Shown here: piece by piece, positions 1-8,652 of the stretch
Layout: each line of letters opens with the position of its first letter
Position numbering within the stretch: the stretch's first letter is position 1
From: Chloroflexota bacterium
Lineage (GTDB): Bacteria > Chloroflexota > Anaerolineae > Anaerolineales > Anaerolineaceae
NCBI GenBank assembly: GCA_021779955.1
Contig: JAJXZS010000055.1
Location: 1 to 64,000, forward strand
Length of the DNA: 64,000 bases
Reading direction: 5' to 3'
Made by a program: the position numbers and the translations under genes
Notes under the pieces: model-generated
Database searches by the model: none
The model's input: only the letters and a program-made list of their open reading frames with translations
What the model was told of the DNA's origin: nothing

Positions 1-236
1 CTCGTGCCGCTCACAGGATCCGTTTCGTCAGATTCGAACGAAAGGACATCGGTAGGGCGGTCGATCTTCCGATATTGCAGATTGAGCTGCTGGATGTCCT
101 CATCGGTAGTGAGGGCGATGGAAAGATCGCAGGCAAGCTCAGGCTGTACTGAATGAAGGGCATCCTGGGCAATTTGGATCAACTTGTCCGTATAGTCGGG
201 GATATCCAGAGCTTCGCTTGTGAGGATTTCGATCAC
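1..236 (-). CDS. ybeY: Endoribonuclease YbeY (rRNA maturation), C-terminus cut by window edge
   Basis: The reverse strand reads from a GTG at 236 to the window edge without a stop. It gives about 78 residues of the YbeY N-terminal half. The family signature is visible (LNLQYRKIDRPTDVLSFE), the stretch just before the zinc-binding HGxLHLxGYDH motif, which would lie outside the window. YbeY is a single-strand-specific metalloendoribonuclease needed for 16S rRNA 3' maturation and ribosome quality control. The GTG overlaps the TGA of pgpH by four bases (GTGA), and an AAGGT lies in the end of pgpH, so the two are translationally coupled. The order pgpH-ybeY is the usual one in Gram-positive-like bacteria. 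Confidence 0.93.
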   Translation of the reverse strand, partial: MIEILTSEALDIPDYTDKLIQIAQDALHSVQPELACDLSIALTTDEDIQQLNLQYRKIDRPTDVLSFESDETDPVSGT

Positions 237-2365
237 TTGATTTTTACCTTTTCGTCAGCCAGAGCCGGTTCAGCTTTAGGCTGAGCCAGCTTGATTTCGG
301 GATATTTGATCCTGGGGTGGTAAGCATTCTGCAACGTTTTGAGAAAGGATTCCTCGATGCGCGAAAGGTCTTTGAAGGTCAGGTTGGTTTGATCCAACTG
401 GCCTTCCTTGAGGCAATCTTCGATCACGTTCTTGATGATTTGTTTGAGCGATTCATCATCTTTTGGCAGTTCCGCCCGGGCTGTTGCTTCGCAGCGATCG
501 GCAAGCATCAAGATGGCCGTCTCTTTCGAGCGAGGTCGAGGACCGGGATAGCGGAATAGTTCGATATCTACTTTGTCGGCAATGCCTTTTGCGTTTTCGA
601 TTGCTTTGCTATAAGGATATTTGGTAATCATCGTTCCATGATGTTCCCGGATGAAATCTTTGATCCTGGGCGGCATCCGATACTTGGACGCAAGAGCAAC
701 ACCATCGGAAACATGTGAAATGATCGTGGAAGCGGTGATGATCGGATCAATCGAATCATGAGGGTCCACTTTACCTGGCACCTGGTTTTCCACGAAGAAC
801 TGCGGATTCATTGCTTTACCAGCATCGTGATACAGCGCACCGGCTCGCGAGAGTAACGGGTCTGCGCCGATCACCTCAGCTGCCTGTTCGGCAAGGTTGG
901 CCACCTGAAGCGAATGCTGGTAGGTACCTGGAGCATTTTGCAGCAAATATTGTTGCAGCGGATTGTCCGGACGCGAAAGCTCGATCAGATTGAGCGCTGA
1001 GGTTAATCCCAGAGCCTGCGAGAGGATGAATTGGATAAGCAGTGCCGCGCTGGCCGAAAGGAGTCCGTTCAAGAATGCAACACTGATCAAAGTCACCAAG
1101 CCGACAAAATCGGTTCCGGTATCGGTCAGGCGATAAGCAACGATTACGAGCGAACCCGAGAGTGCAATCGTCAAACCCGCCAGGAGGAAATGCGTGATTC
1201 TTTTTCCTTTGCCCAACACGAGCAGGCCTATCAGGCTCGAGATCGCGTAAAAGAGCACCACATTCAGAGCATACGGCACTTCAAAGGCTGCCAGAATGCT
1301 CAACACGATGGTCAGCACCAGGCTGGCTTCGAAATTGACCAACGTTCCGACAATCAAAGCAAATGCCGGTAACGGATAGAAATAGGGCATGATTGCCCGA
1401 TTGGGGATTAGCAACCTTGCCCCGTAAAGGAACACAAGCATGGTGATGGCAAGGACCGTGACGTGGCGAAGATTATTGCCGAGAGTAGCACTGCGATACC
1501 TGAAATAGAGCAGAACAAAGATGGCAAGAATCAGAGTCAGGGCACCTGCTGCAATCAATTCCTGGGATCGGTTCGAAGGAGTAATCAAGCCAAAAACATT
1601 CAGCGCTTCGAATTGCTCAGGCGTAATCACCTGCCCGCGATTGATGATGGATTGCCCGTAAGCGTAGCTCTTGGTCATCGGCGGAACTGCATTCATCGCA
1701 GCCTGGCGGGCGAGATCGGTTTGCTCTGACGAGTACAGGCTATTCGCAATAACGAATGGGCTCACGAGGGCGACAACGATCTTGGCCTGGTCGTCGGGAA
1801 ACGAGAAATTGATCAAGGTTGGGATCGAATTTCGAATGTCCTGGACCTGATAATCGCGAATCGTCTTGCGCATGGACTGCTCGAGCACGCTCAGGGATTC
1901 TTGCTGGACCGCTTCCCAGCGTGACTCAGTCAACGCCAACACCGATTCGGCAATCGCCTGGCTGAATTGCACGCTCTTGAGCGACGACAGGTCTGCAAGT
2001 TTCTGTTGAGATGCGGCGTAGGTATCGGAGCGGACAGAAGTGATGTAATTGATTGCAATGTGCAGATTGTCAATTTGGGTGCGCGTGATCGTAGGATCAG
2101 AAGGGAGGTAGACCGTGCCAACCTCTGCGGCGGCAGCATCCCTGGCTTTCTGGGTCAACACTTCACTTGTGTAGGTGTAGTTGTAAGGGGCTGTGATATC
2201 TTGAGTGGAGACTGTGCCCACTGAAAAAGCAAAAGATGATGGGCGTAGGGCAATAGGCATAACTAGTGCAGCAAACGAAAGCACACTGGTTAATATCCAA
2301 ATCGCGACCTTGTAAAAGGCGCGCGGGTAGATGGAATGCAAGAAATTCGCTAGTTTGCCAGCCAC
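233..2365 (-). CDS. pgpH: Cyclic-di-AMP phosphodiesterase of the PgpH (YqfF, 7TM-HD) family
   Basis: A 710-residue membrane protein with the layout of the family. An N-terminal membrane helix (about 20-42) is followed by a large extracytoplasmic 7TMR-HDED region (about 45-265), a block of hydrophobic helices (about 270-460), and a cytoplasmic HD phosphohydrolase domain. The HD motif is ALYHDAGK at about 510, followed by NPQFFVENQ; PGTYQHS supplies an upstream histidine, and REHHG and LADRCE are further metal-site motifs. Known members hydrolyse c-di-AMP to pApA. The gene starts two bases after the yqeY stop and overlaps ybeY, so it belongs to a housekeeping operon. Length is typical and all key metal ligands appear intact. 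Confidence 0.93.
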   Translation of the reverse strand: MAGKLANFLHSIYPRAFYKVAIWILTSVLSFAALVMPIALRPSSFAFSVGTVSTQDITAPYNYTYTSEVLTQKARDAAAAEVGTVYLPSDPTITRTQIDNLHIAINYITSVRSDTYAASQQKLADLSSLKSVQFSQAIAESVLALTESRWEAVQQESLSVLEQSMRKTIRDYQVQDIRNSIPTLINFSFPDDQAKIVVALVSPFVIANSLYSSEQTDLARQAAMNAVPPMTKSYAYGQSIINRGQVITPEQFEALNVFGLITPSNRSQELIAAGALTLILAIFVLLYFRYRSATLGNNLRHVTVLAITMLVFLYGARLLIPNRAIMPYFYPLPAFALIVGTLVNFEASLVLTIVLSILAAFEVPYALNVVLFYAISSLIGLLVLGKGKRITHFLLAGLTIALSGSLVIVAYRLTDTGTDFVGLVTLISVAFLNGLLSASAALLIQFILSQALGLTSALNLIELSRPDNPLQQYLLQNAPGTYQHSLQVANLAEQAAEVIGADPLLSRAGALYHDAGKAMNPQFFVENQVPGKVDPHDSIDPIITASTIISHVSDGVALASKYRMPPRIKDFIREHHGTMITKYPYSKAIENAKGIADKVDIELFRYPGPRPRSKETAILMLADRCEATARAELPKDDESLKQIIKNVIEDCLKEGQLDQTNLTFKDLSRIEESFLKTLQNAYHPRIKYPEIKLAQPKAEPALADEKVKIK

Positions 2366-2367
2366 AT

Positions 2368-2817
2368 TTATTCTTTGATCAGGCGAGACCTAACAAGTTT
2401 GCTGATGCGATCTGCAGATGCCTGACCCTGTACCAAGGGTAGCACACTTTTCATCACTTTGCCCATATCGGCGGGAGATTGAGCGCCTACTTCACCAATC
2501 GCCCGGTCGATCAATTTCAACAGCTCATCATCACTCATCTGCTTTGGAAGATACTTTTCGAGCACCTGAGTTTCCAGTTTGGCTTTGTCGACAAGGTCCT
2601 GGCGGTTGCCTTTGGTGAATTCTGCGATAGATTCGGCCCGCATTTTGATCTCTTTTTGGATGATGCCTTGAATTTCAGCATCGTCAATAGTGTGGCCCTT
2701 TTCCACCTCTGCAAGCTTCAGGCTAGAAAGCACGATGCGGATGGTGTTCCTGGCTATCTCATCCTTGTCTCTCATCGACTGATAGAGATCGGTTTCGAGT
2801 TGTCTGCGCAGTTCCAT
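2368..2817 (-). CDS. yqeY: GatB/YqeY domain protein
   Basis: A 149-residue protein with the complete YqeY fold. It begins MELRRQLETDLYQSMRDKDE and contains the typical EKGHTIDDAEIQGIIQKE segment and C-terminal GKVMKSVLP motif. The domain is shared with the tail of the GatB amidotransferase subunit, which contacts tRNA. The stand-alone protein has been suggested to bind tRNA but has no settled role. I chose ATG 2817 over the GTG two codons upstream because GAGG then sits five bases before it. It lies between comEA and pgpH in one operon. Confidence 0.9.
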   Translation of the reverse strand: MELRRQLETDLYQSMRDKDEIARNTIRIVLSSLKLAEVEKGHTIDDAEIQGIIQKEIKMRAESIAEFTKGNRQDLVDKAKLETQVLEKYLPKQMSDDELLKLIDRAIGEVGAQSPADMGKVMKSVLPLVQGQASADRISKLVRSRLIKE

Positions 2818-2837
2818 ATTCACCTCAGTTGAACCAC

Positions 2838-3383
2838 TTAAGGATTAACGGTAACATAATCATAGATTGTGTCAAGAATGCTTTGCCCGATTCCCGGCAC
2901 ATAAAGCAGATCAGACACCTCTGTAAACAAACCATACGTCTGACGATAGTTCACGATGGCGGCTGCCTTCGCAGGACCAATTCCAGGAAGCGCGTCGAGT
3001 TCCTCAATCGAAGCTGTATTCACATTCACCAGTCCAACGACCGACGCGACAAGTTCCGGCTCACTAGTTGGAGTTGTTCGCAAGGGGATGAGTATTTTTT
3101 CGCCATCTGAGATGACGGCTGCAAAGTTGACGCTCGTGGTGTCCGCCGAGGCCGAGAGTCCGCCAGCGGCATCAATGGCGTCATCGATGCGCGAGCCGAG
3201 TGGTATCTTATAGAGGCCAGGATCAATCACGGCGCCATCGACATGCACGGTAATCGTTGAACTCTCCGTGGGATGCAAGATGGTGATGCCAGATTGGACG
3301 GGCCGTGTTGCAACGAGCAACACCAGTCCCGCAGCCAGCAGGCCGAATAACACACCCAGAAGGATCGATTGCCATGATTTCAT
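2838..3383 (-). CDS. comEA: ComEA-type competence DNA-binding protein (SLBB + helix-hairpin-helix)
   Basis: A 181-residue protein with an N-terminal membrane anchor (about 6-25). An SLBB/soluble-ligand-binding domain follows (about 45-100, VHVDGAVIDPGLYKIPLGSR), and then a C-terminal tandem helix-hairpin-helix domain (about 120-180, NVNTASIEELDALPGIGPAKA and LYVPGIG). This is the layout of ComEA, the surface receptor for double-stranded DNA in natural transformation. It starts three bases after the DUF1385 stop. The partner channel gene comEC is not in the window, but a prepilin peptidase is present at 28.4 kb, so a type IV pilus/competence apparatus is plausible. Confidence 0.88.
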   Translation of the reverse strand: MKSWQSILLGVLFGLLAAGLVLLVATRPVQSGITILHPTESSTITVHVDGAVIDPGLYKIPLGSRIDDAIDAAGGLSASADTTSVNFAAVISDGEKILIPLRTTPTSEPELVASVVGLVNVNTASIEELDALPGIGPAKAAAIVNYRQTYGLFTEVSDLLYVPGIGQSILDTIYDYVTVNP

Positions 3384-3386
3384 CGC

Positions 3387-4277
3387 TCAAGCGACCGGTT
3401 TTGTCTCTTCTTCGTACATGGATTTGAAGGCTGTAATCGCCACTTCCAACATCTCATCGGTAGGCTCGTTTGTGGTCAATCGCTGCATTGCCATGTTTGG
3501 TTTTGCCAGCATTCGGAAGAATCCTTTGTCGAGATGATTTGCCGTAAAACGCATATACTCGTATGCGACCATCACGATGAGCGGCAACAGCAGCACCCTG
3601 GTTGCGAGACGCCAAAACCAGGAGAGCGGACCGAGCAGTGCAAAGACGATGATCGAAAAAACGACGACGATCAGAACAAAGCCGGTTCCACAGCGGGGGT
3701 GATGAAGAGAGAATGGCCTGACCGATTCAGGGGTCAATTCAGCGCCGGCCTCGAAGGCATTGATCGTTTTATGTTCTGCACCGTGATAAGAGAAGACCCG
3801 CTTGATATCCGGCATCCTGCCGACCGCCCAGATATATACAACAACCAGGATCAGGCGGATCAGCCCTTCACCCAGGTTGCTGACAAAATCTGAAAGATGC
3901 AAGGGGGTCTGTAGCAACTGCATCAGGGCAGCCGGAGCGAGGAAGAACAAACCGATTGCGATAGCAAAGGAGAACAGAAGGGTTCCAAACATTGCAGGAC
4001 CTTCGATCTTCTCGTCTTCGCCGCTCTGTGTGTTTGCTGAGATCGTCAGAAATTTCGTTCCGAGTCCGAGAGAATCCCAAAGGATAACGAGCCCTCGCAA
4101 GAAGGGAATTTTGGCAAGGCGGGTCTTGTAGATACCTTTCAATTCCTCTTTCTGAACAACAATCTCTCCGCCAGGCGCACGCATGGCAGCAGCGACATAG
4201 CGGGATCCCCGCATCAATACACCCTCGATCAACGCCTGCCCGCCATAGGCAGGCAGTTTCAGTTTGTCAGTTGGCAT
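3387..4277 (-). CDS. DUF1385 (YqhQ-like) membrane protein
   Basis: A 296-residue protein with the DUF1385 hallmarks: YGGQALIEGVLMRG near the start, the central YHGAEHKTINAFE motif, and HPRCGTGF. Hydrophobic segments lie at about 98-120, 135-152, 200-222 and 228-245. The conserved HGAEHK and HPRCGT histidines and cysteine suggest a metal site, but the family has no established biochemical role. B. subtilis YqhQ is the best-known relative. It is the second gene of the operon, nine bases after the M20 peptidase stop. Confidence 0.88.
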   Translation of the reverse strand: MPTDKLKLPAYGGQALIEGVLMRGSRYVAAAMRAPGGEIVVQKEELKGIYKTRLAKIPFLRGLVILWDSLGLGTKFLTISANTQSGEDEKIEGPAMFGTLLFSFAIAIGLFFLAPAALMQLLQTPLHLSDFVSNLGEGLIRLILVVVYIWAVGRMPDIKRVFSYHGAEHKTINAFEAGAELTPESVRPFSLHHPRCGTGFVLIVVVFSIIVFALLGPLSWFWRLATRVLLLPLIVMVAYEYMRFTANHLDKGFFRMLAKPNMAMQRLTTNEPTDEMLEVAITAFKSMYEEETKPVA

Positions 4278-4285
4278 ATGTAAGG

Positions 4286-5659
4286 TTATTTGCTCGCATT
4301 GTAGAAGAAATGAACAAGTGCTTCCACTCCCTTGAACCAGGTTGGGAGATTCAGCTTTTCGTTCGGCGAATGGATATTATCATCGGGCAAGCCAAAGCCG
4401 GTAAGGACGGAGTCAATACCAAGGATTCTTTGCATGCTTGATACAACGGGGACGCTGCCGCCTTCGCGCTTATAAGTCGGTTTGGTGCCCCAGACAGCCT
4501 CGAGCGCAGCGACCAGGGCTTTGGTTTCAGGTGTGTTGATATCCGAGATGCTTGGGCTACCGCCGCTGAGCTTTTCCAAAGTCCAGGTGACCGTGTTTGG
4601 GGCATGTTTTTGCAGGTACTCGATCAACTGCTTGTGTACATCGTCAGGAGATTGATCCGGCACAAGGCGGGTGGAAATCTTTGCCATGGCCCATGCCGGG
4701 ATGACCGTCTTTGCGCCCGCACCTGTGAAACCAGAAAGCAAGCCGCAAATATCCAGCGTCGGACGTCCGCCAACCCGCTCGACCGGTGTATATCCCTTTT
4801 CGCCCCAAGCTACCGGGGCGCCTGTTTGTTCCTGATAATAAGCATCGTCCATATGCAGGCGGGCCAGTTCAGTTCGTTCCTGTTCAGTCAAAGGAACGAC
4901 TTTGTCGTAAAAGCCTGGGAGCTGCACAACGCCGTCACCATCACGCATACCCGAGATCAAATCTGCCAGCACCTGGGCCGGATTCTGAACAACGCCGCCA
5001 TACACACCGGAGTGCAGGTCGTGGCTTGGGCCAAACACTTTGAGTTCGAAATAAGCCATGCCTCTCAGACCGTACACAATAGTTGGCATATCCGGCGCGA
5101 TCATCCCTGTATCGGCATTGAGTGCAAACGACGCCGAGAGAAGGTCCTTGTGAGCTTTGAGGAAATCTTCGAAGTGAAGGGAGCCGATTTCCTCCTCGCC
5201 TTCGATGATGAACTTGAGATTGAGCGGGAATTTATCAGTGTGCATGATCGATTCAATGGCCGAGACGATCGCCCAGACCTGTCCCTTCATGTCTGAAGCG
5301 CCACGGCCATACAGATTGTCGCCTTCGCGGACCGGTTGGAACGGCTCATGATGCCACAAATCAAGGGGGTCAACCGGTTGAACATCGTAATGGCCATAGA
5401 TCAACACAGTCGGTTGATTGTCTCCTGCATGCATGTAATCGCCATACACGATTGGATGGCGTGCAGTGGGAAAGACTTCAACATGTTCGATGCCAAGCGA
5501 TTTTAGCTTGACAGCAAGGAAATCTGCTGCATGATTGATATCTTGGGTATTCTCAGGCAAGGTCGAAATGGAAGGGATTTTTATGAATTCGATCAACTGT
5601 GCCAGGTATTCCTGTTGATGTTCGTGCAGATAATCGAGTGCTTTAGTGGACTGTGCCAT
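4286..5659 (-). CDS. M20-family dipeptidase (metallopeptidase)
   Basis: A 457-residue zinc peptidase of the M20/M25/M40 family, the dipeptidase-like branch. Metal-site motifs are in order: YGHYDVQP (His and Asp), GRGASDMKG (bridging Asp), EGEEEIGS (catalytic Glu pair) and NADTG. The insert dimerisation domain is near 200-320 with DLHSGVYGG, and the last histidine is in DDNIHSPNE. Cytoplasmic and without a signal peptide, it likely cleaves dipeptides or related amides; the substrate is not determined. It is the first gene of the minus-strand operon, with a good GAGG site just before ATG 5659. It is transcribed divergently from the ssnA-like gene. Confidence 0.92.
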   Translation of the reverse strand: MAQSTKALDYLHEHQQEYLAQLIEFIKIPSISTLPENTQDINHAADFLAVKLKSLGIEHVEVFPTARHPIVYGDYMHAGDNQPTVLIYGHYDVQPVDPLDLWHHEPFQPVREGDNLYGRGASDMKGQVWAIVSAIESIMHTDKFPLNLKFIIEGEEEIGSLHFEDFLKAHKDLLSASFALNADTGMIAPDMPTIVYGLRGMAYFELKVFGPSHDLHSGVYGGVVQNPAQVLADLISGMRDGDGVVQLPGFYDKVVPLTEQERTELARLHMDDAYYQEQTGAPVAWGEKGYTPVERVGGRPTLDICGLLSGFTGAGAKTVIPAWAMAKISTRLVPDQSPDDVHKQLIEYLQKHAPNTVTWTLEKLSGGSPSISDINTPETKALVAALEAVWGTKPTYKREGGSVPVVSSMQRILGIDSVLTGFGLPDDNIHSPNEKLNLPTWFKGVEALVHFFYNASK

Positions 5660-5686
5660 CTACCTCTCCTCAATGTTGATAGGTAG

Positions 5687-5692
5687 ATTATA
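5687..5692 (-). promoter_or_regulatory. Possible -10 element for the M20-comEA-pgpH operon
   Basis: TATAAT on the minus strand, 28 bases before the ATG of the peptidase gene. No clear -35 hexamer is seen at 16-18 bases, so this is a weak call resting on the -10 alone. It lies in the 158-base divergent gap. Confidence 0.35.
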
Positions 5693-5755
5693 TGCTATTT
5701 TAGGCATTTTGCCGGGCAAACAATCGTTGCGCATACCCTCGCAAAGCGACGTAGT

Positions 5756-5784
5756 TTGATAGCAGATTTCCTTTATGCTACAAT
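5756..5784 (+). promoter_or_regulatory. Sigma-70-type promoter of the F420/molybdenum hydroxylase operon
   Basis: TTGATA (5756-5761), a 17-base spacer, then TACAAT (5779-5784). Initiation would fall near 5791, leaving a short leader of about 27 bases before ATG 5818. It is the only good promoter seen at the head of the 16 kb plus-strand gene run. Confidence 0.7.
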
Positions 5785-5817
5785 TACCAGACAACTGACT
5801 GAGGTGAAACAGGGATA

Positions 5818-7167
5818 ATGTTAATCAAAAATGCCACAATCATCACCTGGACCAAACCCAATCAAATTTTGAGCGATTATGCCGTTCTGATCCAGGGGCA
5901 AAAAATCGCAAGACTTGCTCCCCAAATCCAACTTGAAGCTGAATATCCTCACGAACCTGTGCTGGACGCGCACGGACAACTGTTGATGCCCGGCCTTATC
6001 TGCGCTCACACACACTTCTACGGTGCATTTTCACGCGGGCTTGCGATTCCGAATCCCGCGCCTTCGCAATTCTCTGAGATCCTCGAGAAACTATGGTGGC
6101 CGCTCGACCAATCGCTCGACCTGGATGATGTTAGAGTGAGCTCTGAAGTCTGCATGATCGATGCCATCAAACACGGCAACACACTACTTTTCGATCACCA
6201 TGCTTCGCCAAATGCCATCGATGGTTCACTTGACGCGATCCGGGACGCTTTTGCCGAGACCGGTCTGCGGGGCGTGGAGTGCTATGAAGTAACCGACCGC
6301 GGTGGCGTGATCAAGGCTGATGCGGGTATCGCGGAAAACGTGCGTATGATCCACGAGGTGAAGGACGGCCAAAATCTGCAAGGACGGTTAGCAGCCACCT
6401 TCGGCCTGCATGCCGGGTTGACCCTTTCGGATGAGACTCTCGACAAGTGCCGCGTGGCAGCAGACGGATTATCCGGTTTCCATATCCACGTGGCCGAGCA
6501 TCAGATCGATGAGTTCAACAGCCTTGAGAAGTATGGATTGAGGGTCATTGATCGTCTGAAGGAGTTCGATATCCTGGGAGAGAATACCATCGTCGCACAC
6601 GGCGTCCACCTGGACATGCGAGAAGCCGAAATCCTTGCCGAAACCGGTACCTGGCTCTCGCAACAACCCCGTTCCAATATGAATAACGCCGTTGGGCTGG
6701 CAGATGTCGAATCCATGCTGCGTTTGGGCATCAAAGTTTGTATGGGGAATGATGGATTTTCGAATGCGATGTGGGATGAATGGCGGACGTGTTACCTGGC
6801 CCATAAACTGATCCATCGCGACCCGCGAAGGATGAATGGCGGGTCTGTCATCGAAATGGGCGTTTACAGCAATGCATTGCTGGCGCAGCGCTTCTTCCCA
6901 AATACAACAGGGCTGGGCACCATCCAACAGGATGCGCCTGCCGATCTCATTCTCGTGGATTACGAACCGATTACGGAGATGACGCCTGGCAACCTGCCGT
7001 GGCAGATCCTCTTTGGGTTCCGCGATTCGATGGTGACGATGACGATGGTGGATGGGGCCGTGCTGATGCGGGATCGCCAACTGACGACCATTGATGAACA
7101 CAAGGTCATCTTCGAAGCCCGAAAACGTTCAAAGGACGTGTGGGAACGATATCAAAAAATGTTCTAA
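5818..7167 (+). CDS. ssnA: SsnA-like amidohydrolase (cytosine/guanine deaminase superfamily)
   Basis: A 449-residue TIM-barrel amidohydrolase that closely resembles SsnA, with FYGAFSRGLAIP, ILEKLWWPLD and FDHHASPNAIDGSLDAI as in that family. Metal ligands are visible: AHTHFYGA (HxH), HVAEHQ, AHGVHL and GNDGFS (Asp). The family catalyses hydrolytic deamination or dechlorination of heterocycles. SsnA itself has no proven substrate but is found beside selenium-dependent molybdenum hydroxylases and xdh genes, as here. It is the first gene of the operon, directly behind a strong promoter. The substrate is likely an N-heterocycle or purine-like compound, by inference only. Confidence 0.85.
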   Translation: MLIKNATIITWTKPNQILSDYAVLIQGQKIARLAPQIQLEAEYPHEPVLDAHGQLLMPGLICAHTHFYGAFSRGLAIPNPAPSQFSEILEKLWWPLDQSLDLDDVRVSSEVCMIDAIKHGNTLLFDHHASPNAIDGSLDAIRDAFAETGLRGVECYEVTDRGGVIKADAGIAENVRMIHEVKDGQNLQGRLAATFGLHAGLTLSDETLDKCRVAADGLSGFHIHVAEHQIDEFNSLEKYGLRVIDRLKEFDILGENTIVAHGVHLDMREAEILAETGTWLSQQPRSNMNNAVGLADVESMLRLGIKVCMGNDGFSNAMWDEWRTCYLAHKLIHRDPRRMNGGSVIEMGVYSNALLAQRFFPNTTGLGTIQQDAPADLILVDYEPITEMTPGNLPWQILFGFRDSMVTMTMVDGAVLMRDRQLTTIDEHKVIFEARKRSKDVWERYQKMF

Positions 7168-7184
7168 ATCTCTTGAGGAGCAAC

Positions 7185-7862
7185 ATGGCAGACATCGAAA
7201 CTGAAGTCATCGCAATTCTGGGGGGCACTGGCAAGGAAGGCAAGGGCCTGGCTTATCAATGGACGAAATCCGGGCGGAAAGTAATTATCGGGTCGCGTAC
7301 GTTGGAAAAGGCACAGGCGGCAGCCGAAGAGGTCAATCAGAAACTGGCTTCGTTCACCGATCGGCGAGTTACCGGCACCGAAAACGGTCAAGCTGCCGCT
7401 GAGTGTTCGATTGCAGTATTGACGGTGCCTTTCAGCGCGCATGTGGCCATACTGGAAAGCCTCAAGGGAAAACTGAATGGGAAGTTATTGATCGATGTGA
7501 CCGTTCCGATCGTTCCGCCAAAGGTGACAAGGGTTCAGATCCCGGCTGCGGGCAGCGCTGCCATGGAAACGAAGTCCATCCTTGGGGATGGGCTCGAGAT
7601 TGCATCGGCGTTTCAGAATATTTCTTATGATAATTTATGGAATGACCGGAGCACAGAATGCGAAGTGCTTGTTTCCGGCACAAGCAAAGAGACACGTGCC
7701 AAAGTGATCGAGTTGGTGAAGGACGCGGGTCTCGAGGGATGGGATGCAGGCCCTCTAGAAAACTCCATCGTGGCTGAAGGGTTGACATCGATCTTGATTG
7801 GAATCAACAAGCAATTTGGCATAGATGGTTCCGGCATTAGAATCACAGGGGTCAAGCGGTAG
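7185..7862 (+). CDS. npdG: NADPH-dependent F420 reductase (F420H2:NADP oxidoreductase)
   Basis: A 225-residue Rossmann protein that moves hydride between coenzyme F420 and NADP. The N-terminal dinucleotide-binding loop reads ILGGTGKEGKGLAYQW, followed by GSRTLEKA for the NADP phosphate. The middle and end match the NpdG family (AVLTVPFSAH, LLIDVTVPIVPP, EGLTSILIGINKQF). I chose ATG 7185 because TGAGGAG stands four bases before it. An earlier in-frame GTG at 7140 would overlap ssnA. It sits directly before the F420 biosynthesis genes, so the organism both makes and uses F420. Confidence 0.9.
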   Translation: MADIETEVIAILGGTGKEGKGLAYQWTKSGRKVIIGSRTLEKAQAAAEEVNQKLASFTDRRVTGTENGQAAAECSIAVLTVPFSAHVAILESLKGKLNGKLLIDVTVPIVPPKVTRVQIPAAGSAAMETKSILGDGLEIASAFQNISYDNLWNDRSTECEVLVSGTSKETRAKVIELVKDAGLEGWDAGPLENSIVAEGLTSILIGINKQFGIDGSGIRITGVKR

Positions 7863-7876
7863 AGGGCAAACGATCG

Positions 7877-8644
7877 ATGACACTCACGTTTAGCCCTCTG
7901 CAAGCTTTCCCATTGGTAAAACCCGGCGATTCGCTGGCCGACTTGGTTCTCAAGAGTCTGAGAGAATCGAATATTGAATTACAGAACGAAGATATCCTGG
8001 TTGTTGCTCAAAAGATTGTCTCGAAATCAGAAGGCCGCCTGCGCAATTTAAACGACGTCGTCCCTTCGCAAGAAGCAATCGAACTGGCAGCCGAAACCGG
8101 CAAAGACCCCCGCTTCGTCGAACTGGTTTTGCAGGAGAGCGTGTCTGTTCTGCGCAAGCGGGAGAATACAATCATCGTGGAGCAAAAAAACGGGTTCGTT
8201 TGCGCCAATGCCGGAATCGACCATTCCAATGTGCGCGGTGAATGGGGCTTTGAAGATGACTGGGTGCTGCTTCTGCCGGAAAACGCTGACCGTTCTGCGG
8301 ATAACCTTCGCAAGGAACTTGAAGATAAAACCAAGCTCAAGTTGGGAATACTGATCATCGACAGCCATGGACGGGCATGGCGAAATGGCACCGTTGGAAC
8401 AACGATCGGTCTCTCAGGACTTCCGGGATTGGTCGATCTGCGGGGAACGAAGGATTTGTTCGGTTACAGCTTACGCATTACCCAGGTCGCGGCTGCCGAT
8501 GAACTTGCTGCCGGCGCATCCTTGCTAATGGGTCAGGCGGCTGAACGAACGCCGGTCATCCACGTCCGCGGGTTTCCGTATCCGCTGCGTGAAAGCAGCT
8601 TGAGCGAATTGATCAGGCCAAAGGATTTGGACCTTTTTCGATAG
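7877..8644 (+). CDS. cofE: Coenzyme F420-0:L-glutamate ligase CofE
   Basis: A 255-residue stand-alone CofE that adds gamma-linked glutamates to F420-0 using GTP. Family motifs include DILVVAQKIVSKSEGR (about 38-53), the metal-binding CANAGIDHSNV (about 109-119) and ILIIDSHGRAWRNGTVGTTIG (about 153-175). It ends like archaeal-type CofE. It lacks the C-terminal nitroreductase domain of actinobacterial FbiB, so any reduction of dehydro-F420-0 would need a separate enzyme not seen here. It lies 14 bases after npdG. Confidence 0.93.
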   Translation: MTLTFSPLQAFPLVKPGDSLADLVLKSLRESNIELQNEDILVVAQKIVSKSEGRLRNLNDVVPSQEAIELAAETGKDPRFVELVLQESVSVLRKRENTIIVEQKNGFVCANAGIDHSNVRGEWGFEDDWVLLLPENADRSADNLRKELEDKTKLKLGILIIDSHGRAWRNGTVGTTIGLSGLPGLVDLRGTKDLFGYSLRITQVAAADELAAGASLLMGQAAERTPVIHVRGFPYPLRESSLSELIRPKDLDLFR

Positions 8645-8652
8645 GCGGGGCC

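Noticed and set aside
4604-5296. Open frame of 230 codons on the plus strand
   Set aside because: It is opposite the M20 peptidase, which has a full metal site. It has no ribosome site.
7140-7184. Longer N-terminus for npdG from GTG 7140
   Set aside because: It would overlap ssnA by 28 bases and add 15 residues before the Rossmann start. ATG 7185 has a perfect GAGGAG site.
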